From assembly GCA_937880805.1 (NCBI GenBank), contig CALGRR010000024.1, positions 1 to 64,000 on the forward strand: a DNA stretch of 64,000 nt. Direction: 5' to 3'. Origin of the DNA: an uncultured Clostridia bacterium (lineage in GTDB: Bacteria > Bacillota > Clostridia > Oscillospirales > Acutalibacteraceae). The notes under the pieces were generated by a model that did not search any database, was not told where the DNA came from, and saw nothing but the letters and a program-made list of their open reading frames with translations. Positions 45,138-53,154 of the stretch are shown one piece after another. Both the position numbers and the translations under genes were made by a program. Numbering within the stretch: the first letter of the stretch is position 1; each line of letters begins with the position of its first letter.

Positions 45138-46610
45138 TTATTTTGCAGATTTAATAAGGCTTTCGGTTTCATCAAGAATTATTCTTCCCGTTTCGGGGCC
45201 TGTTGAATTGGTTTCTTCATAATGATCTCTGTCCATATCATCGGTTGCTTTATTGATATACGGCAGGGTTTCATTAAGCAGAAAATCGTTTTCCGCAAGA
45301 ATATAGCCGAGTTCATCATTGCAAAGACCGATAACGAATTTATGCCTGCAATCCGTCATATCTGAAAGCACCTTTTTGTAGCTTGACTTTCTGTGGTTTG
45401 CACTGTCTTTTTCGGTAAGGAATTCTCCGTTGTAAAGCTCGGGAAAGAGCTCACCGGGAATAAGGAAAACAGCAACATCCTTATCACCCAATTCCATATA
45501 ACCTACTTCGGAAAAAATGCAGGCCTTGTTTCTCTTTGCGGTTCTTCCGATATCGTTATTAAGAACCTTGAGGTATCTTGCCAGAATAAGCACCGTGTTA
45601 TCTCCGGGAACCGAGATACCCTTGGATTTTATGTTAAGAACCGGTTTAAGCTCTGTTTCATTTTTTAGTGAAAGAGCAATTTCACCCAACTGCTTGCCGA
45701 AGCCTTTCATATATGCTTCGCAGTCTATTGAATTTCTGTAAACCTTCTTTATTTCTTTTGCTGAAATCATACCGCCAACGGCTCCGTTAAAGAAAACGGC
45801 ATTGGATTTCGGAATGTTTTCTTCAATTTCTTTTATAAGGTATGCGGGGAAATCCGCACTGACTAACGATGTTGTTCCCAAAAGCTCCGCGTGAGAAGCG
45901 AAATTGACAATATAAATATCTCCCGAATCGTCATTGGGCGAAAAACGGAATCTTGTCAGATTTTTATCGTAAGTTACGGGTGTTCTGACATCTGCCTGCA
46001 TATCTTCAACTTCGGAGTAACTCATAAAAAGCCTGCCGTCTTTTTTGCTTTCAAAAGCTTTGATAATCGCCTTTGCCGCTGCTTTCTTCAGGTTATCCAT
46101 AAAATCTTTGTCTTTGCCGGTTTTGTAAATCTTTTCACCCCAAAGGCCCTGTGAGTCTATTCCTGCGTGAGTATGTGTTGAAGCTATATTGACAGATTTG
46201 ACTTTACCGAGTCTGCCGCTTTCGATAACAAGCTTTCTTATATCATTAATATCTTTTCTGCTTATTCCCACACAGTCAAGTGCACAGAATATCGCTCCGC
46301 CGTCGCCTCTGTTATCGTCAATATAAACTGCTCTTGCGAAAAGATTATCAAGCACTCCTTTTACGGGATTGTTTGAGTCATAACCTGCAATATAATATGT
46401 TTTGCTTCCGAAATCGTCAGGTGTATAGGTTTCCTTGCCAAATCCGCAGGTCCATTTTTCGCCCGGAACATATGAAAACTTATCGTTGCCGGTGAGCATA
46501 TACTTATCGGAATTCTTCTGCGTTGTAAAGCATTTTTTCGGCATAGTTGAAACTATGGAATTAATCAGAAAATCTACTGCTTTTTTTGTCAAATTATCCT
46601 TAAATTTCAT
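45138..46610 (-). CDS. Neutral ceramidase-like hydrolase D
   Basis: A 490-residue paralogue, closest to hydrolase A (shared CVGISRKDINDIR, SVNI-STHTH and QGLWGE). It keeps STHTHAGIDSQGLWG and SADFPAYLIKEIEE with FFNGAVGGMIS. The N-terminus is an amphipathic helix (KKAVDFLINSIVSTMP) rather than a clear membrane span, so it may be cytoplasmic or membrane-associated. It is first gene of the pair with C and divergent from a GNAT gene 131 bases away. Confidence 0.75.
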   Translation of the reverse strand: MKFKDNLTKKAVDFLINSIVSTMPKKCFTTQKNSDKYMLTGNDKFSYVPGEKWTCGFGKETYTPDDFGSKTYYIAGYDSNNPVKGVLDNLFARAVYIDDNRGDGGAIFCALDCVGISRKDINDIRKLVIESGRLGKVKSVNIASTHTHAGIDSQGLWGEKIYKTGKDKDFMDNLKKAAAKAIIKAFESKKDGRLFMSYSEVEDMQADVRTPVTYDKNLTRFRFSPNDDSGDIYIVNFASHAELLGTTSLVSADFPAYLIKEIEENIPKSNAVFFNGAVGGMISAKEIKKVYRNSIDCEAYMKGFGKQLGEIALSLKNETELKPVLNIKSKGISVPGDNTVLILARYLKVLNNDIGRTAKRNKACIFSEVGYMELGDKDVAVFLIPGELFPELYNGEFLTEKDSANHRKSSYKKVLSDMTDCRHKFVIGLCNDELGYILAENDFLLNETLPYINKATDDMDRDHYEETNSTGPETGRIILDETESLIKSAK

Positions 46611-46741
46611 AACAATCTCTCCTAAAACTATATATCTTTACTATACACATTTTTTCGGAGATTTCAAGTAAATTTCTTGATTTTTCATAATCTGTATGAT
46701 ACTCTATATTTTGTAAACCGGATTGAGGGTGGTGAGTTATA

Positions 46742-47302
46742 ATGGTATTCATCAGAAAATATGAGGAAAAGGATCGTGCCGATGTGCATTTTGTGTGTCA
46801 CAACAGCGATGGTCCCGAGGAAGTGCCGAATTATTTAACCGGGCTGTTTTATCACAATACGTTCTGCAATTATTATATTGAGCACGAGCCCGGGAATTGC
46901 TTTGTTCTCGATGATAACGGCAGGGCAGTGGGTTACATAATCTGTGCCGAGAATTTTGACAGATTCAAAGAAATCTTTGATACGGAATATCTTCCCCGTT
47001 CAGACAGCTACGGCGACGACAGATATGAGTGGGCATCAACCGCCTATAATCCTCAGGAAAAATTCAAGGAAGAATATCCTGCTCATTTTCATATTGATAT
47101 TTTACCTGAATATCAAAGATTGGGTATGGGCGGAAAGCTTGTTGATACTCTGTGTGACCATTTATCTAAAAAAGGTGTTCAGGGTGTCTGTCTTACCTGC
47201 GGACCGAGAAATGAGAGAGCGATGAATTTTTATAAAAAATATAATTTCACACTCTTGTCAATCGACAACGACGATGCTTGCTTCGGCAAAAAAATCACAT
47301 AA
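46742..47302 (+). CDS. GNAT acetyltransferase beside ceramidase module 2
   Basis: A 186-residue paralogue of the GNAT at 35.8 kb (shared FVC-NSDGP, YYIE-EP-NCFV, AH-HIDILPEYQ and KLVDTLCD-like segments). The CoA loop is RLGMGGKL and the end ERAMNFYKKYNFTLL. GAGGGTGGTG precedes the start. It may be co-transcribed with the following glycan locus, 40 bases downstream, but also faces the ceramidase pair. The substrate is unknown. Confidence 0.85.
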   Translation: MVFIRKYEEKDRADVHFVCHNSDGPEEVPNYLTGLFYHNTFCNYYIEHEPGNCFVLDDNGRAVGYIICAENFDRFKEIFDTEYLPRSDSYGDDRYEWASTAYNPQEKFKEEYPAHFHIDILPEYQRLGMGGKLVDTLCDHLSKKGVQGVCLTCGPRNERAMNFYKKYNFTLLSIDNDDACFGKKIT

Positions 47303-47342
47303 AAACAATTCTTAAAATCTTTATTGAACAGGAGAAATTATT

Positions 47343-48554
47343 ATGGCATCACCGGCTTTGGTTGAACAGCTTTATCAGGCTCTTCCCGATGAAACAAAAG
47401 AATTTTTAAATACTGCTATTGCAAAAGTTATAGAGGTTAAAAAACGCGGCGGCAAGGTTGCAGCCGTTATAGGCAGCGGCCCGAACCTCCACGAAGGCGT
47501 TACAACTCTTATTGCTGCCCTTATTCACGCAGGTCTTATTGACGGCGTAACAACAAGCTCTGCGGTTATTTCGCACGAAATGGGCGGAACGCTCGACCGT
47601 GTAAAGCGTTTTGATGCTGATATTCTCGGCGATAAATGCCCTGAAAACATTCGCTGCCGCGGTAACATTTATGAGCTTACCCAGCTTCCCGAAGAAGAGT
47701 GGGCACGAATCCGTTCGGAGCTTCCGCTTGATGAAGAACTCATTTCCGTCTGTGAAAAGGCAGAGGGTAAGGTTATCATTAAAGCGGCGGGTAATATGGC
47801 TTATCCCGTAGGATATTTCAATGAAACCGTTGCAACAGAGGTTATGGTTGCCGCACAGACTCTCGGCGAAAGCTTTGAGTATGTTGCAGGTCTTGGTGCT
47901 GACCCGAGAACAATGATTGGTGCGGGTGCAATAAAGGGTGTTCCCGTTCTTGTAAGCGTTCCGCAGCTTATCGGCGGCGGTCAGGTCGGTCTTTGCATAT
48001 CAGACAGCATACCCGTCAGCCAACGCTGCAAGAGAATTGCAAAAATGCTTTCGGATGCAGATGTTATTATTGAATCTGCCGTTGCTCTTACTCAGGAAAT
48101 TCACGACGGTCCTTTTGAAACATACACAGGTCACGGCATCTGGGCGGCAATGAACGGTCTGCCCACATACAGCCTCAAGGATAAAACTCTTATCCGCTTT
48201 GACCTTGATGAAAACCTTAAGCGTTCCTGGGATCTCAATAAAAACAGCGAGCTTATTCAGAAAGCTATCAATGAGGGTCTTCCCAAAACAAAGCTCACAA
48301 AGATTCCTTTCCGTATGGAAATGTCGGCATTTACCCGCCTTGAAAACAGTATTCCCGTTATAGGTGACATTGGTGAGCTCTGGCCGATTTTTGTTGACCG
48401 TGTCTGCAATGAGCTCGGCGTAACTCTCGATTTCACTTCCGCACCACAGAATACCGACGAAGGCAAGGCAATGCGTGAGCGTATCTGCGATGAAATCAAG
48501 CCCTTCTCGCTTAATAAGGTGCGTAACGCTCTTCGAGATAAATATAGCTTTTAA
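47343..48554 (+). CDS. Uncharacterised Rossmann-like protein
   Basis: A 403-residue protein with AGGAGA upstream. KRGGKVAAVIGSGPNLHEGVTTLIAALIHAGLIDGVTTSS (36-75) has strand-Gly-rich-loop-helix order like the NAD-binding part of deoxyhypusine synthase or TIGR00300-type ornithine cyclodeaminases. YVAGLGADPRTMIGAGAIKGVPVLVSVPQLIGGGQVG (180-216) is striking. I do not recognise the family. It is first of a run KdsB-like, two sialidase-fold proteins, transporter-like proteins and sulfatase, so a role in metabolism of an acidic sugar is plausible but unproven. Confidence 0.6.
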   Translation: MASPALVEQLYQALPDETKEFLNTAIAKVIEVKKRGGKVAAVIGSGPNLHEGVTTLIAALIHAGLIDGVTTSSAVISHEMGGTLDRVKRFDADILGDKCPENIRCRGNIYELTQLPEEEWARIRSELPLDEELISVCEKAEGKVIIKAAGNMAYPVGYFNETVATEVMVAAQTLGESFEYVAGLGADPRTMIGAGAIKGVPVLVSVPQLIGGGQVGLCISDSIPVSQRCKRIAKMLSDADVIIESAVALTQEIHDGPFETYTGHGIWAAMNGLPTYSLKDKTLIRFDLDENLKRSWDLNKNSELIQKAINEGLPKTKLTKIPFRMEMSAFTRLENSIPVIGDIGELWPIFVDRVCNELGVTLDFTSAPQNTDEGKAMRERICDEIKPFSLNKVRNALRDKYSF

Positions 48555-48578
48555 TTTAAAGAAAAAGGAGATTTTAAA

Positions 48579-49322
48579 ATGAGTGCTAAAGTTTTAGGTG
48601 TTATTCCTGCCCGCTACGGTTCATCCCGTCTGCCCGGAAAGCCTCTTAAAGATATATGCGGCAAGCCCATGATTCAGCATGTTTATGAAAATGCAAGCAA
48701 ATCAAAGGTTCTTGATAAGGTTGTTGTTGCAACGGACGATCAGCGTGTATATGATGCTGTTATCGCTTTCGGCGGCGAAGCTGTTATGACAAGCGTTAAT
48801 CATCCCACGGGATCAGACCGTGTTGCAGAGGCAGCAAGCAACTATGATTGCGATTATGTTATAAATATTCAGGGTGACGAGCCTCTTGTCCCCCCCGAAA
48901 TTATTGATGATATCGGTTCGGCACTTATCAACAGCCCCGAATGTGTTATGGCAACAGGCAGCGTTCCCATTGAAGGTGACTATGTTCTCAATAACACGGT
49001 TGTTAAGGTTGTAACCGATGTTAACGGTAACGCTATCTATTTTTCACGCTCACCTATTCCTTATCCCCGCCATGCAGAAGCAGCAAAGTATTTTGAGCAC
49101 GTAGGAATTTATGCATATACACACGAGTTCCTCAACACATACACAAAGCTTGCTCCCACACCTCTTTCAGAGGCAGAATCACTTGAACAGCTCAAGGTTC
49201 TGGAGCACGGCTATAAGATTAAAATTGTTCCCGCCCCCGCACAGTATGAGGCAGTCAGCGTAGACACAGAGGAAGACCTTCAGGAGGTTATCCGTATCTA
49301 TAAAGAACGTCACGGCTGCTGA
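48579..49322 (+). CDS. kdsB: CMP-Kdo synthetase-like cytidylyltransferase
   Basis: A 247-residue nucleotidyltransferase. VIPARYGSSRLPGKPLKDICGKPMI (8-32) is the CTP-binding loop, DYVINIQGDEPLVPPEII the metal site, and YFSRSPIPYPR with HVGIYAYTHEFL and LEQLKVLEHGYKI are specific to KdsB. KdsB activates Kdo for LPS in Gram-negative bacteria; an LPS role is unexpected here. It may activate Kdo or a related 2-keto-3-deoxy sugar for a surface glycan, or be part of a sialic-like sugar pathway. It lies 24 bases after the unknown gene. Confidence 0.88.
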   Translation: MSAKVLGVIPARYGSSRLPGKPLKDICGKPMIQHVYENASKSKVLDKVVVATDDQRVYDAVIAFGGEAVMTSVNHPTGSDRVAEAASNYDCDYVINIQGDEPLVPPEIIDDIGSALINSPECVMATGSVPIEGDYVLNNTVVKVVTDVNGNAIYFSRSPIPYPRHAEAAKYFEHVGIYAYTHEFLNTYTKLAPTPLSEAESLEQLKVLEHGYKIKIVPAPAQYEAVSVDTEEDLQEVIRIYKERHGC

Positions 49323-49335
49323 TTATAAGGCTCAC

Positions 49336-49377
49336 ACCCCGAATGAAATAAGAAATGATTTCATTTGGGGTCTTTTT
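49336..49377 (+). terminator. Terminator after kdsB
   Basis: ACCCCGAATGAAAT (49336-49349) pairs with ATTTCATTTGGGGT (49358-49371) and is followed by CTTTTTG. Partial readthrough to the sialidase-like genes is possible. Confidence 0.8.
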
Positions 49378-49414
49378 GATATTTTGATAATTCTTATTTC
49401 AAAAAGGTGAAAAT

Positions 49415-50461
49415 ATGAAAGTAACACACAATACTGTAGCTATTGATAAGCCCAGCTTTTTCGGCTGGCCCGCCAATCACGGCATATGGAAATTTAATAA
49501 TGAGCTGCTTGTAGGTTTTGAAAAAGGCATACATCATTATAACGGCCCCGATGTTCACGCACTTGACAGAACAAAGCCCACAATCAGAATGTTTGCAAGA
49601 TTCCGCCCCGAAACGGGATGGATTCACGAATATCCCGAAATTCCCGCAATTAACTATGAGAACACCGAGCCTCTTCCCGATGTGCCTGCAGAGCTTCTTG
49701 GTGCAGAAAGCGGTCTGTATCTTATGCCCTCAGGCTGGGACGGCAATGTTTTCACTCAGCTTATGGTTACGAATGACTGCGGAAAAAGCTGGAAAGGACC
49801 CTTCCGCGTTCCCGATTTCGGTCTTGTCGGTGTTTGTGCAAGAACCGATTATCTCGTCTGTGACGGATATTATCTTCTTTCAATGACGGGTGTTAAAGCA
49901 GACGGTCTTGAGGGCAATGCATTTGCAGCAAAGCTTACCTTTGACGGCAAATGGGAAAAGCTCGGCATGATGGGTGAAGATCCCCCCAAGGGAGATTTCC
50001 GCATTATGCCTGCCATTGCAAAGCTTCCGAACGGTTCATTGCTCGGAATTGCACGCTATGCCAGCGAAAATGAGCCCGGATTTACGCAGCTTGATGTTTA
50101 TTTGAGTGATAATGAGGGCAAAACCTGGATTTATGAAAATAAACTTGCTTATATCGATGAGGATATGAGTGGCGGCAGCCCTCCTGCACTCTGCACTTTG
50201 CCCGACGGAACTGTTGTTCTTGCTTATTTCCGCAGACAAGATCCACACGGACTTTTTGTAACAACAACCCGTGACGGCAAAAAATGGTCGGAGCCCGTGG
50301 CTTTGCGAACGGATGCCGTAAACACGGATATTGGCTATCCCAGAATAGCTTTCTATAATAATGAGATTCATATACTTTATTATTACAATCTCGGTGAAGA
50401 AGAAAACCGTTTTGTAGCAGACACAGTAATTTCAGAATGGGAGACGTTGATAAATGATTAA
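49415..50461 (+). CDS. Sialidase-fold BNR/Asp-box protein 1
   Basis: A 348-residue six-bladed-propeller-type protein without a signal peptide. Asp boxes are TNDCGKSW and SDNEGKTW, with a weaker TTRDGKKW. R residues typical of the sialidase triad may include RMFARFR and GIARYASENEP. The family includes exo-sialidases, Kdo/Kdn hydrolases and glycan-binding proteins. It overlaps the next gene by eight bases. The lack of a signal peptide implies action on imported glycans. Confidence 0.72.
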   Translation: MKVTHNTVAIDKPSFFGWPANHGIWKFNNELLVGFEKGIHHYNGPDVHALDRTKPTIRMFARFRPETGWIHEYPEIPAINYENTEPLPDVPAELLGAESGLYLMPSGWDGNVFTQLMVTNDCGKSWKGPFRVPDFGLVGVCARTDYLVCDGYYLLSMTGVKADGLEGNAFAAKLTFDGKWEKLGMMGEDPPKGDFRIMPAIAKLPNGSLLGIARYASENEPGFTQLDVYLSDNEGKTWIYENKLAYIDEDMSGGSPPALCTLPDGTVVLAYFRRQDPHGLFVTTTRDGKKWSEPVALRTDAVNTDIGYPRIAFYNNEIHILYYYNLGEEENRFVADTVISEWETLIND

Positions 50462-51470
50462 AGCAGAACTTTTATATCAGGAATATCTTTTTACCGAAGG
50501 CATTAATGAAGAAACCGGTGAATGCCATGCGGCAACGGTTGCTGTTTGCAACGGCAAGCCCACAGCGGCATGGTTTGGCGGTATCAAAGAAAAAAACCCG
50601 AATGTGCGTATTTGGTTTGCGCGCCGTGACGGTGAATGGACAACACCTGTTCCCGTAACCCCCGATGACGGCGAAGCAGACTGGAATCCTACACTTTTTG
50701 CAGAGAACGGAGTTCTCACCTTAATTTATAAAAGCGGAATTGACGAGGGCCATTGGTACTCAATGAAATCGGTTTCGCTCGATTGCGGCAAAACCTGGTC
50801 AGAACCCAAAGAGCTTGTCCCCGGTGATATAGGCGGAAGAGGCCCCGTAAAGAATCAGATGATAAGACTTTCAAACGGTGCTCTTCTTGCACCCGGCTCA
50901 ACCGAGGATTTGTGTGACCGATGGGAATCCTGGACTGATTACAGCGAAGATAACGGAGAAACCTGGAAGCTTTCCGCACCCGTTGCATTTGAACTTCCTG
51001 ACGGCACAATATGCAACAGAAAAGAGGAACTTCCGAAAGAAGGCGAAGGTCTTATTCAGCCTGCAATATGGGAAGACCAGTCACACGACGGCAGAGTATA
51101 TATGCTTGCACGTTCAAATCTCAATCGGGTTTATCGCAGCGAATCGGCAGATTTCGGACGCACCTGGTCTGTGGCACGCCCCACGGATATGCCCAATAAC
51201 AACAGCGGTATCGGTGCGGCAATGACCGATTGCGGTGTTCTTGGTCTGATTTGTAATCCCGTTAGTGAAAACTGGGGTGACCGCACTCCTCTTTGCCTTT
51301 TCCTTTCCGAGGATAACGGTGCAACATATCCCGTTCGCATTGAGCTTGAAACAGAGCCAGGTGTTGAATTCTCTTATCCCTCAATCGTTGCAGAGGGCAA
51401 CACCCTTCATATGGTATATACCTGCGGACGCAAAAAAATCGGTTACGCAGTTGTTCGTGTAGAAAAATAA
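50454..51470 (+). CDS. Sialidase-fold BNR/Asp-box protein 2
   Basis: A 338-residue protein of the BNR_2 type, without a signal peptide. Four Asp boxes are visible: SLDCGKTW, SEDNGETW, SADFGRTW and SEDNGATY. ECHAATVAVCNGKPTAAWFGGIKE opens the propeller as in many BNR_2 proteins and ARSNLNRVYRSES may carry a triad arginine. It is only distantly like protein 1 and is translated in overlap with it, so they may form a complex or act in sequence. Confidence 0.75.
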   Translation: MIKAELLYQEYLFTEGINEETGECHAATVAVCNGKPTAAWFGGIKEKNPNVRIWFARRDGEWTTPVPVTPDDGEADWNPTLFAENGVLTLIYKSGIDEGHWYSMKSVSLDCGKTWSEPKELVPGDIGGRGPVKNQMIRLSNGALLAPGSTEDLCDRWESWTDYSEDNGETWKLSAPVAFELPDGTICNRKEELPKEGEGLIQPAIWEDQSHDGRVYMLARSNLNRVYRSESADFGRTWSVARPTDMPNNNSGIGAAMTDCGVLGLICNPVSENWGDRTPLCLFLSEDNGATYPVRIELETEPGVEFSYPSIVAEGNTLHMVYTCGRKKIGYAVVRVEK

Positions 51471-51495
51471 TTAGAATATAGAAAGGTTATTGCGT

Positions 51496-52932
51496 ATGGA
51501 AACTCAAAATATATTTGCATTTTTAGCGATAAGTATGATTACCATGTGCTTCGGATGGGGTATACGCGGCTCGGCAATCGGCGGAGAAAAAGGTGCTATG
51601 CTTCCCGGTGCATTTATGGGTATTCTTTGTGTATGGTATACGGGCTCTGAGCTTCTTATGGATAATGTATTTCTGTTTGCGGCTGCCTGTGCACTCGGTT
51701 ATTTCTATGGCGGTATGGAGCCCTACGGCTCAACAATGAGCCTTGTTCTTCACCATAACGAACCCAGATACAATCCGTCACTCGGTTATCTTGCTCTGGC
51801 GTTTAAAGGCTCAATCTGGAGTGGTCTCGGCTCGGCATTTCTCGGCGTAAGCTTCTCTGCAATGAGTGGCGTTGTTTATAAATGGTATGATTTCGTTATT
51901 TTCTTTGCTCTTGTTCCTGTTGTTCAGGAAATCGGATACAGAATTTTCAACACTCCCTATGACCCCGAGCACGGCAGAATGCCCAAGGTTTGCTTCTCAA
52001 AGGACAGCCGTGAGGAATGGGGACGCAATCTTGTTGTTGTAGCAGGCTTGCTTGTAATGATGGCAATCCGCCGCGATATTTTCGGCATCATTATGTGGGC
52101 TGGCGGAGCTCTTGCAGGCGCTGTTGGCTGGGTTGTTGCCATTACCTTCTATGATAAAGAGATTAATCCGCTTAAGAACGGAAAAATGCTTTTCGGCAAA
52201 TGGGAAAAGCTTAAAATTGTTGACGGCTGGAAAATTATGGAGTTCACTCAGGGCTGCTTCCACGGTCTTGGCATCAGTGCCGCATTTGCTGTTGGCTGGC
52301 CTCTTGCCGCAAAGAATCTTGAGCAGGCTGAAACCGCAGGCAAACTGTGGTATATGCTTCCCGAAAAGGTTGACATAACTCTTTCGTGGGTTTTCTGTGC
52401 TTTGATAATTCTCACAATCTTCCTCTTTATCATTCCTTACCGCAGAAACGGCAACAAAATCACCCGTGCCTTCGGCGAGGTTGATATGAATATTGTTGAG
52501 GTGCTCGAACGCCCCTGCTATATGGTTGGACCTCTTGCACTTGTTATGCTTGGCTCAACAACAATGGCATCAATCATTTGCTGCTTCACAATGTATTATG
52601 TTATTGCACAGCACGACGGACTTGAACGCTATTGGGATTATAAGGGCATCAAATTCATCCGTATTTTACTTATTCTTATCGGTGCCGTTGCACTTGCCGT
52701 TCAGGCAGTCAGAGGCTATACCCTTTGGGAAACCTGGATTTTCTATTGCGTAGGATATATTCTCTTTGACCTTGCTTACTTTGCACGCCCGAAGAGACTC
52801 AAGGAAAACTGGGAAAAAACCAAATCCTTCAAGAAGTTCATTATTTCCTTCGGCGGAGATGCAACGGTTCTTCCGTTCTTCTATATCTTAATGATAGGCT
52901 TGCTCGTATTCGGATATTTCAATTTCCGTTAA
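51496..52932 (+). CDS. Polytopic membrane protein of unknown family
   Basis: A 478-residue protein with roughly 11-12 membrane helices, starting at ATG 51496 (AAAGG upstream). FGWGIRGSAIGGEKGAMLPGAFMG near residue 20 is a conserved Gly-rich signature; YYGGMEPYG-like and QGCFHGLGISAAFAVGWPLAA follow. I recall similar WGIRG membrane proteins next to sialidase-like genes in Planctomycetes and other glycan degraders, but the function is not known. By position it could be a sugar permease for the substrate of the adjacent BNR proteins. Confidence 0.65.
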   Translation: METQNIFAFLAISMITMCFGWGIRGSAIGGEKGAMLPGAFMGILCVWYTGSELLMDNVFLFAAACALGYFYGGMEPYGSTMSLVLHHNEPRYNPSLGYLALAFKGSIWSGLGSAFLGVSFSAMSGVVYKWYDFVIFFALVPVVQEIGYRIFNTPYDPEHGRMPKVCFSKDSREEWGRNLVVVAGLLVMMAIRRDIFGIIMWAGGALAGAVGWVVAITFYDKEINPLKNGKMLFGKWEKLKIVDGWKIMEFTQGCFHGLGISAAFAVGWPLAAKNLEQAETAGKLWYMLPEKVDITLSWVFCALIILTIFLFIIPYRRNGNKITRAFGEVDMNIVEVLERPCYMVGPLALVMLGSTTMASIICCFTMYYVIAQHDGLERYWDYKGIKFIRILLILIGAVALAVQAVRGYTLWETWIFYCVGYILFDLAYFARPKRLKENWEKTKSFKKFIISFGGDATVLPFFYILMIGLLVFGYFNFR

Positions 52933-52959
52933 TATTTTAAAACATAAACCGAACAAACA

Positions 52960-53016
52960 AAACCACCTCTTATTGATGCAGAAACAAGCATCGGTAAGAG
53001 GTGGTTTAATGTTTTT
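52960..53016 (+). terminator. Terminator after the WGIRG membrane protein gene
   Basis: AAACCACCTCTTA pairs with TAAGAGGTGGTTT, with an inner GATGC/GCATC stem in the loop, followed by AATGTTTTT. Confidence 0.8.
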
Positions 53017-53026
53017 GAAAAAAATA

Positions 53027-53090
53027 TTTCTCATTAGCGTGGCTAATTCTAACTGACAATAAACGGTCAGGATTATGCCACGATGAGAAA
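53027..53090. repeat. Nested palindrome upstream of the MFS promoter
   Basis: TTTCTCAT (53027-53034) pairs with ATGAGAAA (53083-53090), CGTGGC (53038-53043) with GCCACG (53077-53082), and CTGAC (53053-53057) with GTCAG (53066-53070). It lies between the previous terminator and the MFS promoter and may be an operator or a small structured RNA element. Confidence 0.5.
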
Positions 53091-53094
53091 AGTA

Positions 53095-53123
53095 TTGCTC
53101 TTTGTTATTCCCTATGATATAAT
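53095..53123 (+). promoter_or_regulatory. Promoter of the MFS-sulfatase operon
   Basis: TTGCTC (53095-53100), 17-base spacer and a perfect TATAAT (53118-53123). Confidence 0.7.
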
Positions 53124-53154
53124 TTTACCATTCAGAATAATGGGAAGTGATTAT

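Noticed and set aside
48579..49322. Evidence that the host is Gram-negative (KdsB)
   Set aside because: The remaining genes (yunB, cotJC, DUF421/DUF4363, GGAGG sites) point to a spore-forming Firmicute, and no other LPS genes are present.
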